DNA of 7,611 nucleotides, taken from JASFEQ01 sp050124735 (GTDB taxonomy: Bacteria > Desulfobacterota > DSM-4660 > Desulfatiglandales > HGW-15). The notes under the pieces were generated by a model, which saw only the letters and a program-made list of their open reading frames with translations, was not told where the DNA came from and made no database searches. Numbering within the stretch: the first letter of the stretch is position 1; each line of letters begins with the position of its first letter. Of the stretch, positions 1-5,224 are shown one piece after another. The DNA lies in contig JASFEQ010000219.1 of assembly GCA_050124735.1 (NCBI GenBank), positions 1 through 7,611 of the forward strand, in the 5' to 3' direction. Position numbers and translations under genes: made by a program.

Positions 1-341
1 ATTGGCCAGGCAACATTCGTGAATTGAAGAATGTGATTGAACACATGGTTATCACCAGTATGGGTGATGTGATCCGAGCAGAAAGCCTGCCCACAGAGAT
101 CAGAGGAACGCAGATGCAACTGGCTTTTCAGTCAGGCGACTTGATCTCAGGCGATTCTGAAACATTACCAGATTACAGAAAGGCAAAAAGGGCAATCGTG
201 GCAGGTTTTGAAAAGAATTATCTGAAAAAGCTGCTGGATAAGAACGAATGGAACATCTCTCAGAGCGCGAGAGAAATAAAGATGCACAGAAGTAGCTTTC
301 AACGTCTCATGCGGAAATATGGTTTGCGTAAACAGATATGA
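1..341 (+). CDS. Sigma-54-dependent response regulator, NtrC family (C-terminal part only)
   Basis: The 5' part lies outside the window; the frame is open from the left edge and ends at TGA 339-341. The visible protein begins with WPGNIRELKNVIEHM, the conserved end of the AAA+ sigma-54 interaction domain (the GNIREL sensor-2 region that contacts ATP). A variable linker of about 45 residues follows, then a Fis-type helix-turn-helix at the C-terminus (NWEW-like helix start at DKNEWNISQSAREI, recognition helix MHRSSFQRLMRKYGL). Such proteins bind enhancer-like sites and use ATP to open sigma-54 promoters. The receiver or sensor domain is not visible, so whether it is a two-component response regulator or another enhancer-binding protein cannot be decided; the family call itself is firm. 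An HD-domain gene follows 30 bp downstream on the same strand and may be cotranscribed. Confidence 0.93.
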   Translation, partial: WPGNIRELKNVIEHMVITSMGDVIRAESLPTEIRGTQMQLAFQSGDLISGDSETLPDYRKAKRAIVAGFEKNYLKKLLDKNEWNISQSAREIKMHRSSFQRLMRKYGLRKQI

Positions 342-365
342 AAAAAACAGGCTCAGCGCGGCATC

Positions 366-371
366 GGGGGA
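366..371 (+). promoter_or_regulatory. Shine-Dalgarno for the HD-domain gene; favours GTG 378 over ATG 372
   Basis: GGGGGA abuts the ATG at 372, too close for a ribosome to use that codon well. It stands 6 nt before the in-frame GTG at 378, a normal spacing. The real start is therefore probably GTG 378, removing two residues. This is inferred from spacing only. Confidence 0.5.
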
Positions 372-983
372 ATGGTAGTGAATTGGGAAAAGTTTATTAA
401 AACGCTTTTTAAAATGGCTGAGCCATACCTTCACACTAGAGGGGACCTGCTCCATACGCAGGTGGCCCATGAATGCGCATTGTTGCTTATGAAAAAAGAG
501 GGAGGAGATAGACGCATCGTGGAGCCAGCGATCATCTTACACGATGTGGGTTGGTCCAGACTTGATCCAGAGGAGATTAAGGGAGCTTTTGGGGTTCGCG
601 CGGCGGGCGAAACAGCAGCCCGCATTAACCGGGTACATGAGTTGGGAGGGGCGGTTATCGCTGGGGAGTTGCTTGAAGAACTGGAATATGATCCTTCATT
701 GATTGATCAGATCATCCCCATCGTTGAAAGGCATGATTCCGGGCACGAGCCAAAATCCCTGGAGGAAAAACTCGTCAAGGATGCAGACAAGCTTTGGCGG
801 TTTTCCCAGGTAGGTTATAGGAATGAGATGGAAAGACAAAAGCTAACTCCATTGGAACGTTACCAGTTTTTGGTCAAGAATCTGCCGTCCTGGTTTTTTA
901 CCAAAACCGCAAGAGAGATAGCGAAAGAAAATTTGAAGAATCGTGCCCTGGAATATGTAATAGATCCGGGTCGCAAAGAATGA
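372..983 (+). CDS. HD-domain phosphohydrolase of unknown substrate
   Basis: The longest form has 203 residues; GTG 378 fits the ribosome-binding site better and gives 201. The HD metal-binding signature can be followed: His28 (DLLHTQVAH), His57-Asp58 in ILHDVGW, His89 (RVHELGG), His121 in VERHDSG, and Asp137 in KDADKLWRF. The spacing H...HD...H...H...D is that of HD-superfamily hydrolases, which use one or two divalent metals to cleave phosphate esters. No GGDEF, HD-GYP or RelA/SpoT synthetase domain is present, and no signal peptide or membrane segment is seen, so a stand-alone cytoplasmic enzyme is likely. The substrate (nucleotide, cyclic nucleotide or other) cannot be told from sequence. 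It lies 30 bp behind an NtrC-family regulator with no visible terminator between, which suggests one transcript but does not prove a shared function. Confidence 0.85.
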   Translation: MVVNWEKFIKTLFKMAEPYLHTRGDLLHTQVAHECALLLMKKEGGDRRIVEPAIILHDVGWSRLDPEEIKGAFGVRAAGETAARINRVHELGGAVIAGELLEELEYDPSLIDQIIPIVERHDSGHEPKSLEEKLVKDADKLWRFSQVGYRNEMERQKLTPLERYQFLVKNLPSWFFTKTAREIAKENLKNRALEYVIDPGRKE

Positions 984-1157
984 AACTGGAATATTTGAGT
1001 CACAGACGGTTACACAGGAAGTCCCTGAAACAATGGCGTGAAACGGGCGTGTGCGAGCGCGTGTGAATTGACTTGAATTAAATAATATTTTTGTTAATAT
1101 TTTAAACGTTCCTAATAACAGAAGACAATCCCAGCTAACATAAGTGGACTAAGTGTA
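984..1157. other. Intergenic gap between the HD-domain gene and rlpA
   Basis: This 174-bp gap has no coding potential that I trust and no terminator hairpin for the upstream gene. The first half is of ordinary composition and contains the hexamer TGAAAC at 1026 and 1039, with a further copy overlapping the preceding stop codon at 981. The second half (about 1066-1110) is strongly AT-rich, with two AATATT motifs, and holds the candidate rlpA promoter described separately. Confidence 0.6.
1073..1100 (+). promoter_or_regulatory. Candidate sigma-70-type promoter for rlpA
   Basis: TTGAAT (1073-1078) and TAATAT (1095-1100) are separated by 16 bp inside an AT-rich stretch. An overlapping alternative -35, TTGACT, lies at 1068-1073 but has only a poor -10 (TTGTTA) at 17-bp spacing. 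Initiation would fall near 1107, upstream of every possible rlpA start codon. This is judged on consensus match and position only. Confidence 0.45.
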
Positions 1158-1212
1158 ATGTCATTGCGAGTGCTTCGAATTTTTCAGAATAAATTCTATA
1201 AAGCAATCCCCC
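1157..1212. repeat. Degenerate palindromic dispersed-repeat-like element at the rlpA 5' end
   Basis: The left end reads TGTCATTGCGAG (1159-1170) followed by TGCTTCG; the right end reads AAAGCAATCCCCCC (from 1200). ATTGC (1163-1167) and GCAAT (1203-1207) are inverted, and an inner pair GAATTT (1177-1182) / AAATTC (1191-1196) is also inverted with an 8-nt loop. From memory, the combination TCATTGCGAG...GAAGCAATC matches a family of short palindromic repeats scattered through many bacterial genomes; the centre here is diverged and AT-rich. It spans the first codons of the longest rlpA frame. Only one copy is in the window, so repetition cannot be shown here. Confidence 0.5.
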
Positions 1213-2024
1213 CTCTGTCCATGTCTCGCGCTGAAGAGCAGAGACACTTGGTCATGGGACTCCTGCTGTCCTCAATCATCACAATGGTGATCCTCTCTGG
1301 CTGTGCGACAGAGCGAACCTACGTGAGAAGGCCTCCTGGCACAAAGGTTATTGTCCTGTCTGAAAAAGAGAGAGGAACAAAACCCTATGTGGTAAACGGT
1401 GAACGCTATTATCCTCTATCTCAGGCGGATGGGTTTGTGCAATACGGAAAGGCCTCATGGTATGGGAAGAAGTTTCATGGCCGAGCCACCGCGAGCGGTG
1501 AAAGATATAATATGTATAAGAGGAGTGCCGCCCATAAGACACTCCCCATGGGCACCCATATTTTGGTGCTCAATCTTTCGAGTAAGAAGAGTAGCGTGGT
1601 ACGCATAAATGACCGTGGCCCATTTGTAAAAGGCCGGATCATAGATCTCTCCTATGCCGCAGCAAAGGAGATAGGCCTGGTAGGTCCTGGGGTGGTCAAA
1701 GTGAAGATCGTGGCCCTTGGAAAGGAGGTTGGAAGACTCCAATCAGATGGTGGCCCCAGGCCTCTGGTGGAACTAAGAGACTTGGAAAAGGGGGACTTTA
1801 CGATTCAAGTTGGGGCTTTTGAGGATGGAGAGAACGCCCTCTCGGTCGCAGATCGTCTGAAAGTCATTTTCGACTATGTCCATATTGCCGTGGACGTGGA
1901 CCGAGATAAGAAGACCCTCTATAAAGTGCAGGTATCAAGGTCTAAGACTCTGAGCCAGGCGGGAAAGGTTGAAAAAAAATTAGAGGATATGGGATTTACA
2001 AAGGCCTTTATAGTGAGGATTTGA
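1158..2024 (+). CDS. rlpA: RlpA-like septal/cell-wall lipoprotein with DPBB and SPOR domains
   Basis: RlpA proteins are outer-membrane lipoproteins that bind stem-less (denuded) glycan at the division septum; some, such as the Pseudomonas protein, are lytic transglycosylases. Numbering is from the longest frame (288 residues). A hydrophobic stretch (34-47) ends in a lipobox ILSGC with Cys49 as the lipidation site. The double-psi beta-barrel domain covers about 95-188, beginning YGKASWYGKKFHG and carrying His126 (AAHKTLPMGT) and Asp152 (INDRGPF), the positions of the catalytic pair in active homologues. A SPOR domain (about 212-286, starting FTIQVGAF) follows. The start is uncertain: ATG 1158 lies in a repeat-like palindrome; ATG 1221 gives a 27-residue signal with Arg near its start; ATG 1254 gives a 16-residue signal lacking positive charge. 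None has a good Shine-Dalgarno. I favour 1221. The 3' end overlaps convergent ihfA by 17 bp. Confidence 0.9.
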   Translation: MSLRVLRIFQNKFYKAIPPLSMSRAEEQRHLVMGLLLSSIITMVILSGCATERTYVRRPPGTKVIVLSEKERGTKPYVVNGERYYPLSQADGFVQYGKASWYGKKFHGRATASGERYNMYKRSAAHKTLPMGTHILVLNLSSKKSSVVRINDRGPFVKGRIIDLSYAAAKEIGLVGPGVVKVKIVALGKEVGRLQSDGGPRPLVELRDLEKGDFTIQVGAFEDGENALSVADRLKVIFDYVHIAVDVDRDKKTLYKVQVSRSKTLSQAGKVEKKLEDMGFTKAFIVRI

Positions 2025-2307
2025 ATGATTCATTGATTTTTTTTCGAAGGACGCCAGAGGTCTTGAAAACAACCACCCTTCTCGCCCTCAGCCTGAGGTC
2101 CTCCGTGGTCTGAGGATTTCTGCCCCTCCTTGCAGCCTTCTCCTTGACTACGAATTTGCCGAAGCCACTGATGAGAAGGTCTTCCCCGTTTTCAAGGGTT
2201 TGCTTGATGATCTCAAAAAGTCTTTCCACAACAGTTCGAGATTGCGTTTTGCTAAGCCCAGCGTGGTTATAGACATTATTAGTAGTCTTTTCTTTCGTCA
2301 AAGCCAT
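2008..2307 (-). CDS. ihfA: Integration host factor alpha-subunit-like DNA-bending protein
   Basis: This 99-residue protein has the length and layout of the HU/IHF family: N-terminal helices beginning MALTKEK, the core signature ENGEDLLISGFGKF, and the DNA-contacting beta-arm with RRGRNPQTTEDL. The Pro in RNP is the residue that intercalates and kinks DNA in this family. The segment ARRVVVF after the arm, together with the MALTK start, resembles IHF alpha more than HU or IHF beta. IHF alpha normally works as a heterodimer with IHF beta (ihfB, not in the window) and bends DNA at promoters, notably those using sigma-54, a possible link to the NtrC-type regulator at the left end. The ATG at 2307 has a strong ribosome-binding site (GGGAGGAT, 2314-2320). 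The gene has its own promoter and converges on rlpA with a 17-bp overlap. A homodimeric HU-like role cannot be excluded. Confidence 0.88.
   Translation of the reverse strand: MALTKEKTTNNVYNHAGLSKTQSRTVVERLFEIIKQTLENGEDLLISGFGKFVVKEKAARRGRNPQTTEDLRLRARRVVVFKTSGVLRKKINESFKSSL
2021..2044 (+). terminator. Weak terminator-like sequence after rlpA
   Basis: The rlpA stop codon is followed by a short palindrome, TGAATGATTCA (2022-2032), which can form at most a 4-bp stem with a 3-nt loop, and then by a run of eight T (2037-2044). The T-run is typical of an intrinsic terminator but the stem is very weak. The T-run also lies inside the coding region of the opposite gene ihfA, so it may be fortuitous. 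Confidence 0.25.
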
Positions 2308-2313
2308 CTCAGA

Positions 2314-2320
2314 TCCTCCC
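2314..2320 (-). promoter_or_regulatory. Shine-Dalgarno of ihfA flanked by a direct repeat
   Basis: On the minus strand GGGAGGAT precedes the ATG at 2307 by about 6 nt. The octamer CTGAGATG occurs at 2305-2312 (containing the start codon) and again at 2321-2328, so the ribosome-binding site sits between two identical copies. The upstream copy's ATG is out of frame with ihfA. Confidence 0.7.
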
Positions 2321-2381
2321 CATCTCAGCTTTGTTAAAGATCAGTAACCGCCGAATCCATAAGATAGTTGATGAGTAGCCA

Positions 2382-2409
2382 ATATTAATGATGGCGCCCA
2401 TGGTGTCAA
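2382..2409 (-). promoter_or_regulatory. Promoter of ihfA
   Basis: On the minus strand a perfect -35 TTGACA (2404-2409) is followed after 16 bp by TAATAT (2382-2387), one base from the -10 consensus. Initiation would be near 2375, giving a leader of about 65-70 nt before the ihfA ATG. It starts just after the coaD stop codon, so ihfA can be expressed independently of the psd-coaD genes. The spacer contains the dyad ATGG-N3-CCAT (2391-2401). Confidence 0.7.
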
Positions 2410-2416
2410 GTATTTT

Positions 2417-2902
2417 TTAGTATCCAAATTTCTCTTTCAATTTCTCGTTGACGAATGCGGGAACAAGTCCGCTTATATCTCCACCCAGGCCGGCGGCCTC
2501 TTTAATGATCGTGGAACTGGTATAAAACCATTTATAGTCGGTCATCAGGAATATAGATTGAACCTCTCTGTTCAGTTTCCGATTCATAAGGGCCATCTGA
2601 AATTCGTACTCAAAATCGGATAACGCCCTCAGCCCCCTCAGAATCACATTTGAGTTTTTCTTAACCACATAATCCACCAACAGGCCATCAAAAGAGTCAA
2701 CTTCAACATCGGTCCTCTCTTTCAGAGCCCTTTGTATCATATCTATTCTCTCCTGAAGGGAGAATAGGGGGGCCTTGAAGGGATTATTCAATATGGCAAT
2801 AACAAGTTTATCAAATATTTTCAAGGCCCGGTTGACTATACTCAAGTGGCCATTGGTTATAGGATCAAAGGTCCCTGGATAAACAGCTGTTCTCTGACTC
2901 AT
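2417..2902 (-). CDS. coaD: Phosphopantetheine adenylyltransferase (PPAT)
   Basis: CoaD transfers AMP from ATP to 4'-phosphopantetheine, giving dephospho-CoA, the fourth step from pantothenate to coenzyme A, in the cytoplasm. The 161-residue length is normal for the family. The nucleotidyltransferase T-x-G-H motif is at 16-19 (PGTFDPITNGH), the segment NPFKAPLFSLQER (40-52) carries the substrate-binding Lys, RGLR followed by SDFEYE is at 89-100, and the second nucleotide-binding motif FYTSSTIIKE is at 126-135. All expected signature residues are present. The start ATG is preceded by GGGGAGT (2908-2914), which lies inside the last codons of rsmD; only 3 bp separate the two genes, so translation is probably coupled. 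The rsmD-coaD pair is a common bacterial arrangement. Confidence 0.97.
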   Translation of the reverse strand: MSQRTAVYPGTFDPITNGHLSIVNRALKIFDKLVIAILNNPFKAPLFSLQERIDMIQRALKERTDVEVDSFDGLLVDYVVKKNSNVILRGLRALSDFEYEFQMALMNRKLNREVQSIFLMTDYKWFYTSSTIIKEAAGLGGDISGLVPAFVNEKLKEKFGY

Positions 2903-2905
2903 GTA

Positions 2906-3472
2906 TCACTCCCCAAAATGAAATATGCTAATTTTCGTTTCTCCATAAATCCTGGATTTGACCATTTGAAGTTTCCCCAAAACCTCGGGGAGCGTCTCTG
3001 TCTTAAAGGATTCAGCCACAGCAATCGACGGCGACGCAAGAATATCCCTGTCAGAAAGTTCTCCCAATAGAGGTGGAATCATCTTTTTCTCATAGGGCGG
3101 ATCGAGAAATATGAGGTCAAACTTCTCTTTCAACAAGGGATGCTTCAAAGGCAAACCCTTGGTCAAGTCTTTTTTCCAGACAAATCCCAAGGGCTCATAA
3201 CCGCTCCGGGCCAAGTTTTTTTTTATGAGTTTAATGGACTGAACCGAATTGTCAATAAATAAGGCCCGTGATGCTCCTCTGCTAAGGGCCTCGATGCCCA
3301 AGGAACCAGTGCCTGCAAATAAATCAAGGACCCTAAAACTGGTCACGTCTTGGCCGATGAGGTTGAAAACAGCTTCTCTTACCCGGTCCGAGGTGGGTCG
3401 AATATTCCAACCTTTCAGTGATGCCAGAACCCGACCTTTCGCCTGGCCGCCCGTTATTCTCATAGAACTCAC
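2906..3472 (-). CDS. rsmD: 16S rRNA (guanine966-N2)-methyltransferase RsmD
   Basis: RsmD uses S-adenosylmethionine to methylate N2 of G966 in 16S rRNA on assembled small subunits. The longest form has 188 residues and starts with GTG at 3472; an internal ATG at 3463 (MRITGGQAKGR) coincides with the usual family start and is the likelier one, giving 185 residues. Neither has a strong Shine-Dalgarno. The family N-terminal motif IRPTSDRVREAVFN is at 24-37, the SAM-binding motif I VLDLFAGTGSLGIEA at 48-62, and the catalytic DPPY at 124-127 (FLDPPYEKK). The gene lies between pssA (64 bp upstream, with a stable hairpin in the gap) and coaD (3 bp downstream), most likely in one transcript that starts before psd. 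Confidence 0.95.
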   Translation of the reverse strand: MSSMRITGGQAKGRVLASLKGWNIRPTSDRVREAVFNLIGQDVTSFRVLDLFAGTGSLGIEALSRGASRALFIDNSVQSIKLIKKNLARSGYEPLGFVWKKDLTKGLPLKHPLLKEKFDLIFLDPPYEKKMIPPLLGELSDRDILASPSIAVAESFKTETLPEVLGKLQMVKSRIYGETKISIFHFGE

Positions 3473-3484
3473 TTGGTGAATCCG

Positions 3485-3521
3485 CTGATCAGCCCCAACA
3501 GATTGATATTATCTCTTGGGG
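3485..3521 (-). other. Stem-loop in the pssA-rsmD gap, plus adjacent CTGATCAG palindrome
   Basis: CCCCAACAGAT (3493-3503) and ATCTCTTGGGG (3511-3521) can pair in 10 of 11 positions, with one mismatch and a 7-nt loop. The perfect palindrome CTGATCAG (3485-3492) directly adjoins it. On the minus-strand transcript no T-run follows, so this is not a classical terminator. It lies about 30 nt before the probable rsmD start codon. A role in RNA processing, 3'-end protection of the psd-pssA message, or attenuation is possible but inferred. Confidence 0.55.
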
Positions 3522-3536
3522 TAAGGACGCGAGAAT

Positions 3537-4367
3537 CTAAGTGGTATCCACCTGTTCGGCACTCCCCTGATCCACGGCTTTTTGTCCGCGGCTTTCCTCC
3601 CCTACAGTGGATGCGGCTGTTTTGGCCTGAGAGCGTTTTCCATGCAGTCTATAAAAAGTAACCACAGGTCCCGACAAAATATAGGAGAGCATGATAATAA
3701 ACAGCATGACCTGTGGCTTATAAGCAATCACAGTAAATATGAGGATGATGGATACCAGGACATTGAAAGGTTTTCGGTGCCGTATGTTGACTTCTTTAAA
3801 ACTCAGGTAATTAACCGTGCTCACCATCAAGAAAGAGAGGACGTAAATCATAACAATAATGATAATCGGTTTGCTCTTGGAGATTCCTCCCAGGGCGCTG
3901 GTAAATAAGATCAAAGATGCGATAAAACAGGCAGCGGCCGGAATTGGCAGTCCATTGAAAAACTTGGCATCCAAACTGTCCTTCTGCACATTAAATCTGG
4001 CAAGCCGCAAGGCACCACATATGACATACATGAAAGCGGCCAGCCAACCCAAACGGCCAAACGGCTCTAAGGCCCATAGGTAGGCCAATATGGCGGGCGC
4101 AACACCAAAGGCCACGAGATCTGACAACGAATCGTACTCGTTTCCAAAGGAACTGGCGGTACGTGTAAAGCGTGCAATTCTCCCATCAAGGCCATCAAAC
4201 ACGCAGGAAATGATAATCGCAATGGCCGCTGCCTCGTATCTCCCATGTATTGCAGCGATGATGGCGTAAAAGCCCCCGAACAGGCTGGCCGAAGTAAATA
4301 AATTAGGGAGGACAAAAATACCTTTCCTCCGTCTTCTCCTTGGTCTCTTTTTCCGCCTTGATTTCAT
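3537..4367 (-). CDS. pssA: CDP-diacylglycerol-serine O-phosphatidyltransferase
   Basis: PssA makes phosphatidylserine from CDP-diacylglycerol and serine in the inner membrane; the next gene in the pathway, psd, overlaps its start. The CDP-alcohol phosphatidyltransferase motif D-G-x2-A-R-x8-G-x3-D-x3-D is complete: Asp61, Gly62, Ala65, Arg66, Gly75, Asp79, Asp83. Hydrophobic segments around 29-56, 85-120, 142-160, 166-185, 202-214 and 219-238 indicate a polytopic membrane protein. The N-terminus is strikingly basic (11 Lys/Arg among residues 2-15), which would stay on the cytoplasmic side. The last 35 residues are hydrophilic and look unstructured, extending beyond the usual core. Serine specificity rather than glycerol phosphate is inferred from the FGNEYDSLSDLVAFG segment, typical of PssA, and from the neighbouring psd. 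Confidence 0.95.
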   Translation of the reverse strand: MKSRRKKRPRRRRRKGIFVLPNLFTSASLFGGFYAIIAAIHGRYEAAAIAIIISCVFDGLDGRIARFTRTASSFGNEYDSLSDLVAFGVAPAILAYLWALEPFGRLGWLAAFMYVICGALRLARFNVQKDSLDAKFFNGLPIPAAACFIASLILFTSALGGISKSKPIIIIVMIYVLSFLMVSTVNYLSFKEVNIRHRKPFNVLVSIILIFTVIAYKPQVMLFIIMLSYILSGPVVTFYRLHGKRSQAKTAASTVGEESRGQKAVDQGSAEQVDTT

Positions 4368-5089
4368 GATAGATACCCCAGAATAGTCTCGCCCGCTTTT
4401 ACCTTATGAAAAGGTTGAACAGTGATGTGAGTATCATCCGGAAGATATAGGTCCAAACGGGACCCAAACCGGATGAGACCAAACCTCTGCCCTGTTCTCA
4501 CATAATCGCCCTCTTTGATCCAGCACACAATGCGCCTGGCAATAAGTCCTGCAATCTGAACAAGAACAATCCTGCGTCCGTCACCTGTTTGGAGTGTGAT
4601 GCGGTTATTTTCATTTTGTTCAGAGGCCTTGTCAAGGTTGGCACTAAAAAATTTCCCTGGATTGTAAAGGATAGCCAAGATTTTTCCGCCTATGGGAATC
4701 CGATTCACATGGACGCTGAACAGAGACATAAACACACTCACCTTTACGGCCGGTTCACCCAGAGGGTTGTTGTCATCCTTCAGGTGTTGAATCTCTAATA
4801 TCTTCCCGTCAGCAGGGGTCAATACGCTCTTTTCTGGCACCTGAGTTTCACGAGCAGGGTCACGGAAAAAAAACATGGTGAACAGGCTCAGAACACCCGT
4901 AAAAACCGTGAGCACCACAAAGTCAAGATATAGGAAAAGAAAAGTAAAAAAGGCCCCAATAAAGATAAACGGGAGACCTTCTCTTGCAAAAGGGAAGTTA
5001 TTGTTGATCCTCGTACCCTCTAAGTTTGATGAACCCATGTAAAGAATAACCCCGCTCCCTCCACTACGCCCTGACCAGACCGGCCCCAT
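4364..5089 (-). CDS. psd: Phosphatidylserine decarboxylase proenzyme (short, pyruvoyl type)
   Basis: Psd decarboxylates phosphatidylserine to phosphatidylethanolamine, the main zwitterionic lipid of Gram-negative membranes. The proenzyme cuts itself, and the serine at the cut becomes the pyruvoyl cofactor. In the 241-residue form the cut would be Gly209-Ser210 in IRFGSRLDLYLP, the FGSR variant of the short subfamily instead of the LGST of E. coli Psd. Other family features are AREGLPF (35-41), two membrane segments at about 41-60 and 61-75, FFRDPAR (74-80), LTPADGKI (90-97) and FSVHVNRIP (124-132). The first 17 residues look atypical; ATG 5038 would give 224 residues, close to family size, but its nearest G-rich site is 11 nt away. 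A GGAGGGAG run ends 7 nt before an ATT codon at 5047. The start is thus open. Psd and pssA share ATGA (4364-4367), a sign of translational coupling. Confidence 0.93.
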   Translation of the reverse strand: MGPVWSGRSGGSGVILYMGSSNLEGTRINNNFPFAREGLPFIFIGAFFTFLFLYLDFVVLTVFTGVLSLFTMFFFRDPARETQVPEKSVLTPADGKILEIQHLKDDNNPLGEPAVKVSVFMSLFSVHVNRIPIGGKILAILYNPGKFFSANLDKASEQNENNRITLQTGDGRRIVLVQIAGLIARRIVCWIKEGDYVRTGQRFGLIRFGSRLDLYLPDDTHITVQPFHKVKAGETILGYLS

Positions 5090-5224
5090 ATGCGTTGGGA
5101 TCTAAAATGACCCATACACCCCAATACCCCAGTTGGGAAAAAGCCCGTGGAAAGGTATTATATTTTTCAAGATTTGTTCTTGTCAACGCCCTTATTCCCC
5201 CTAACGTTGGTGATCAGGAATGCT
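5090..5224. other. tsaB-psd intergenic region: psd promoter and G-rich leader
   Basis: This 135-bp gap holds the psd promoter described separately, and no clear terminator for tsaB. Between the promoter and the psd start the minus strand carries three closely spaced G-runs (5127-5130, 5119-5122 and 5111-5113, spaced by 4 and 5 nt), with further G-runs at 5144-5146 (on the minus strand) and 5084-5087. These could form a four-strand G structure in the leader RNA, with one long loop. Confidence 0.5.
5157..5186 (-). promoter_or_regulatory. Strong sigma-70-type promoter for psd-pssA-rsmD-coaD
   Basis: On the minus strand TTGACA (5181-5186) and TATAAT (5157-5162) both match consensus perfectly, with an 18-bp spacer. 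Initiation would be near 5150, about 60 nt before the longest psd start and 110 nt before the ATG at 5038. The spacer contains the dyad CAAGA-N5-TCTTG (5168-5182), which overlaps the -35 element by two bases and could be a repressor site. Confidence 0.75.

Noticed and set aside
165..470. Minus-strand open frame spanning the NtrC end and the HD gene start
   Set aside because: It is antisense to two recognised plus-strand genes and has no recognisable product.
981..1044. Three TGAAAC hexamers (981, 1026, 1039) after the HD gene
   Set aside because: The spacing is irregular (45 and 13 bp) and the flanks differ; not a CRISPR or other ordered repeat array.
2000..2009. Perfect 10-bp palindrome AAAGGCCTTT near the rlpA 3' end
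   Set aside because: There is no loop to form a hairpin of useful size, it lies in coding sequence of rlpA, and it may be chance.
2361..2375. IHF-like binding site (ATCAA...TTA on the minus strand) just downstream of the ihfA -10
   Set aside because: The inner spacing is 5 nt rather than the 4 of the consensus and the first base does not match; too weak to call as autoregulation.
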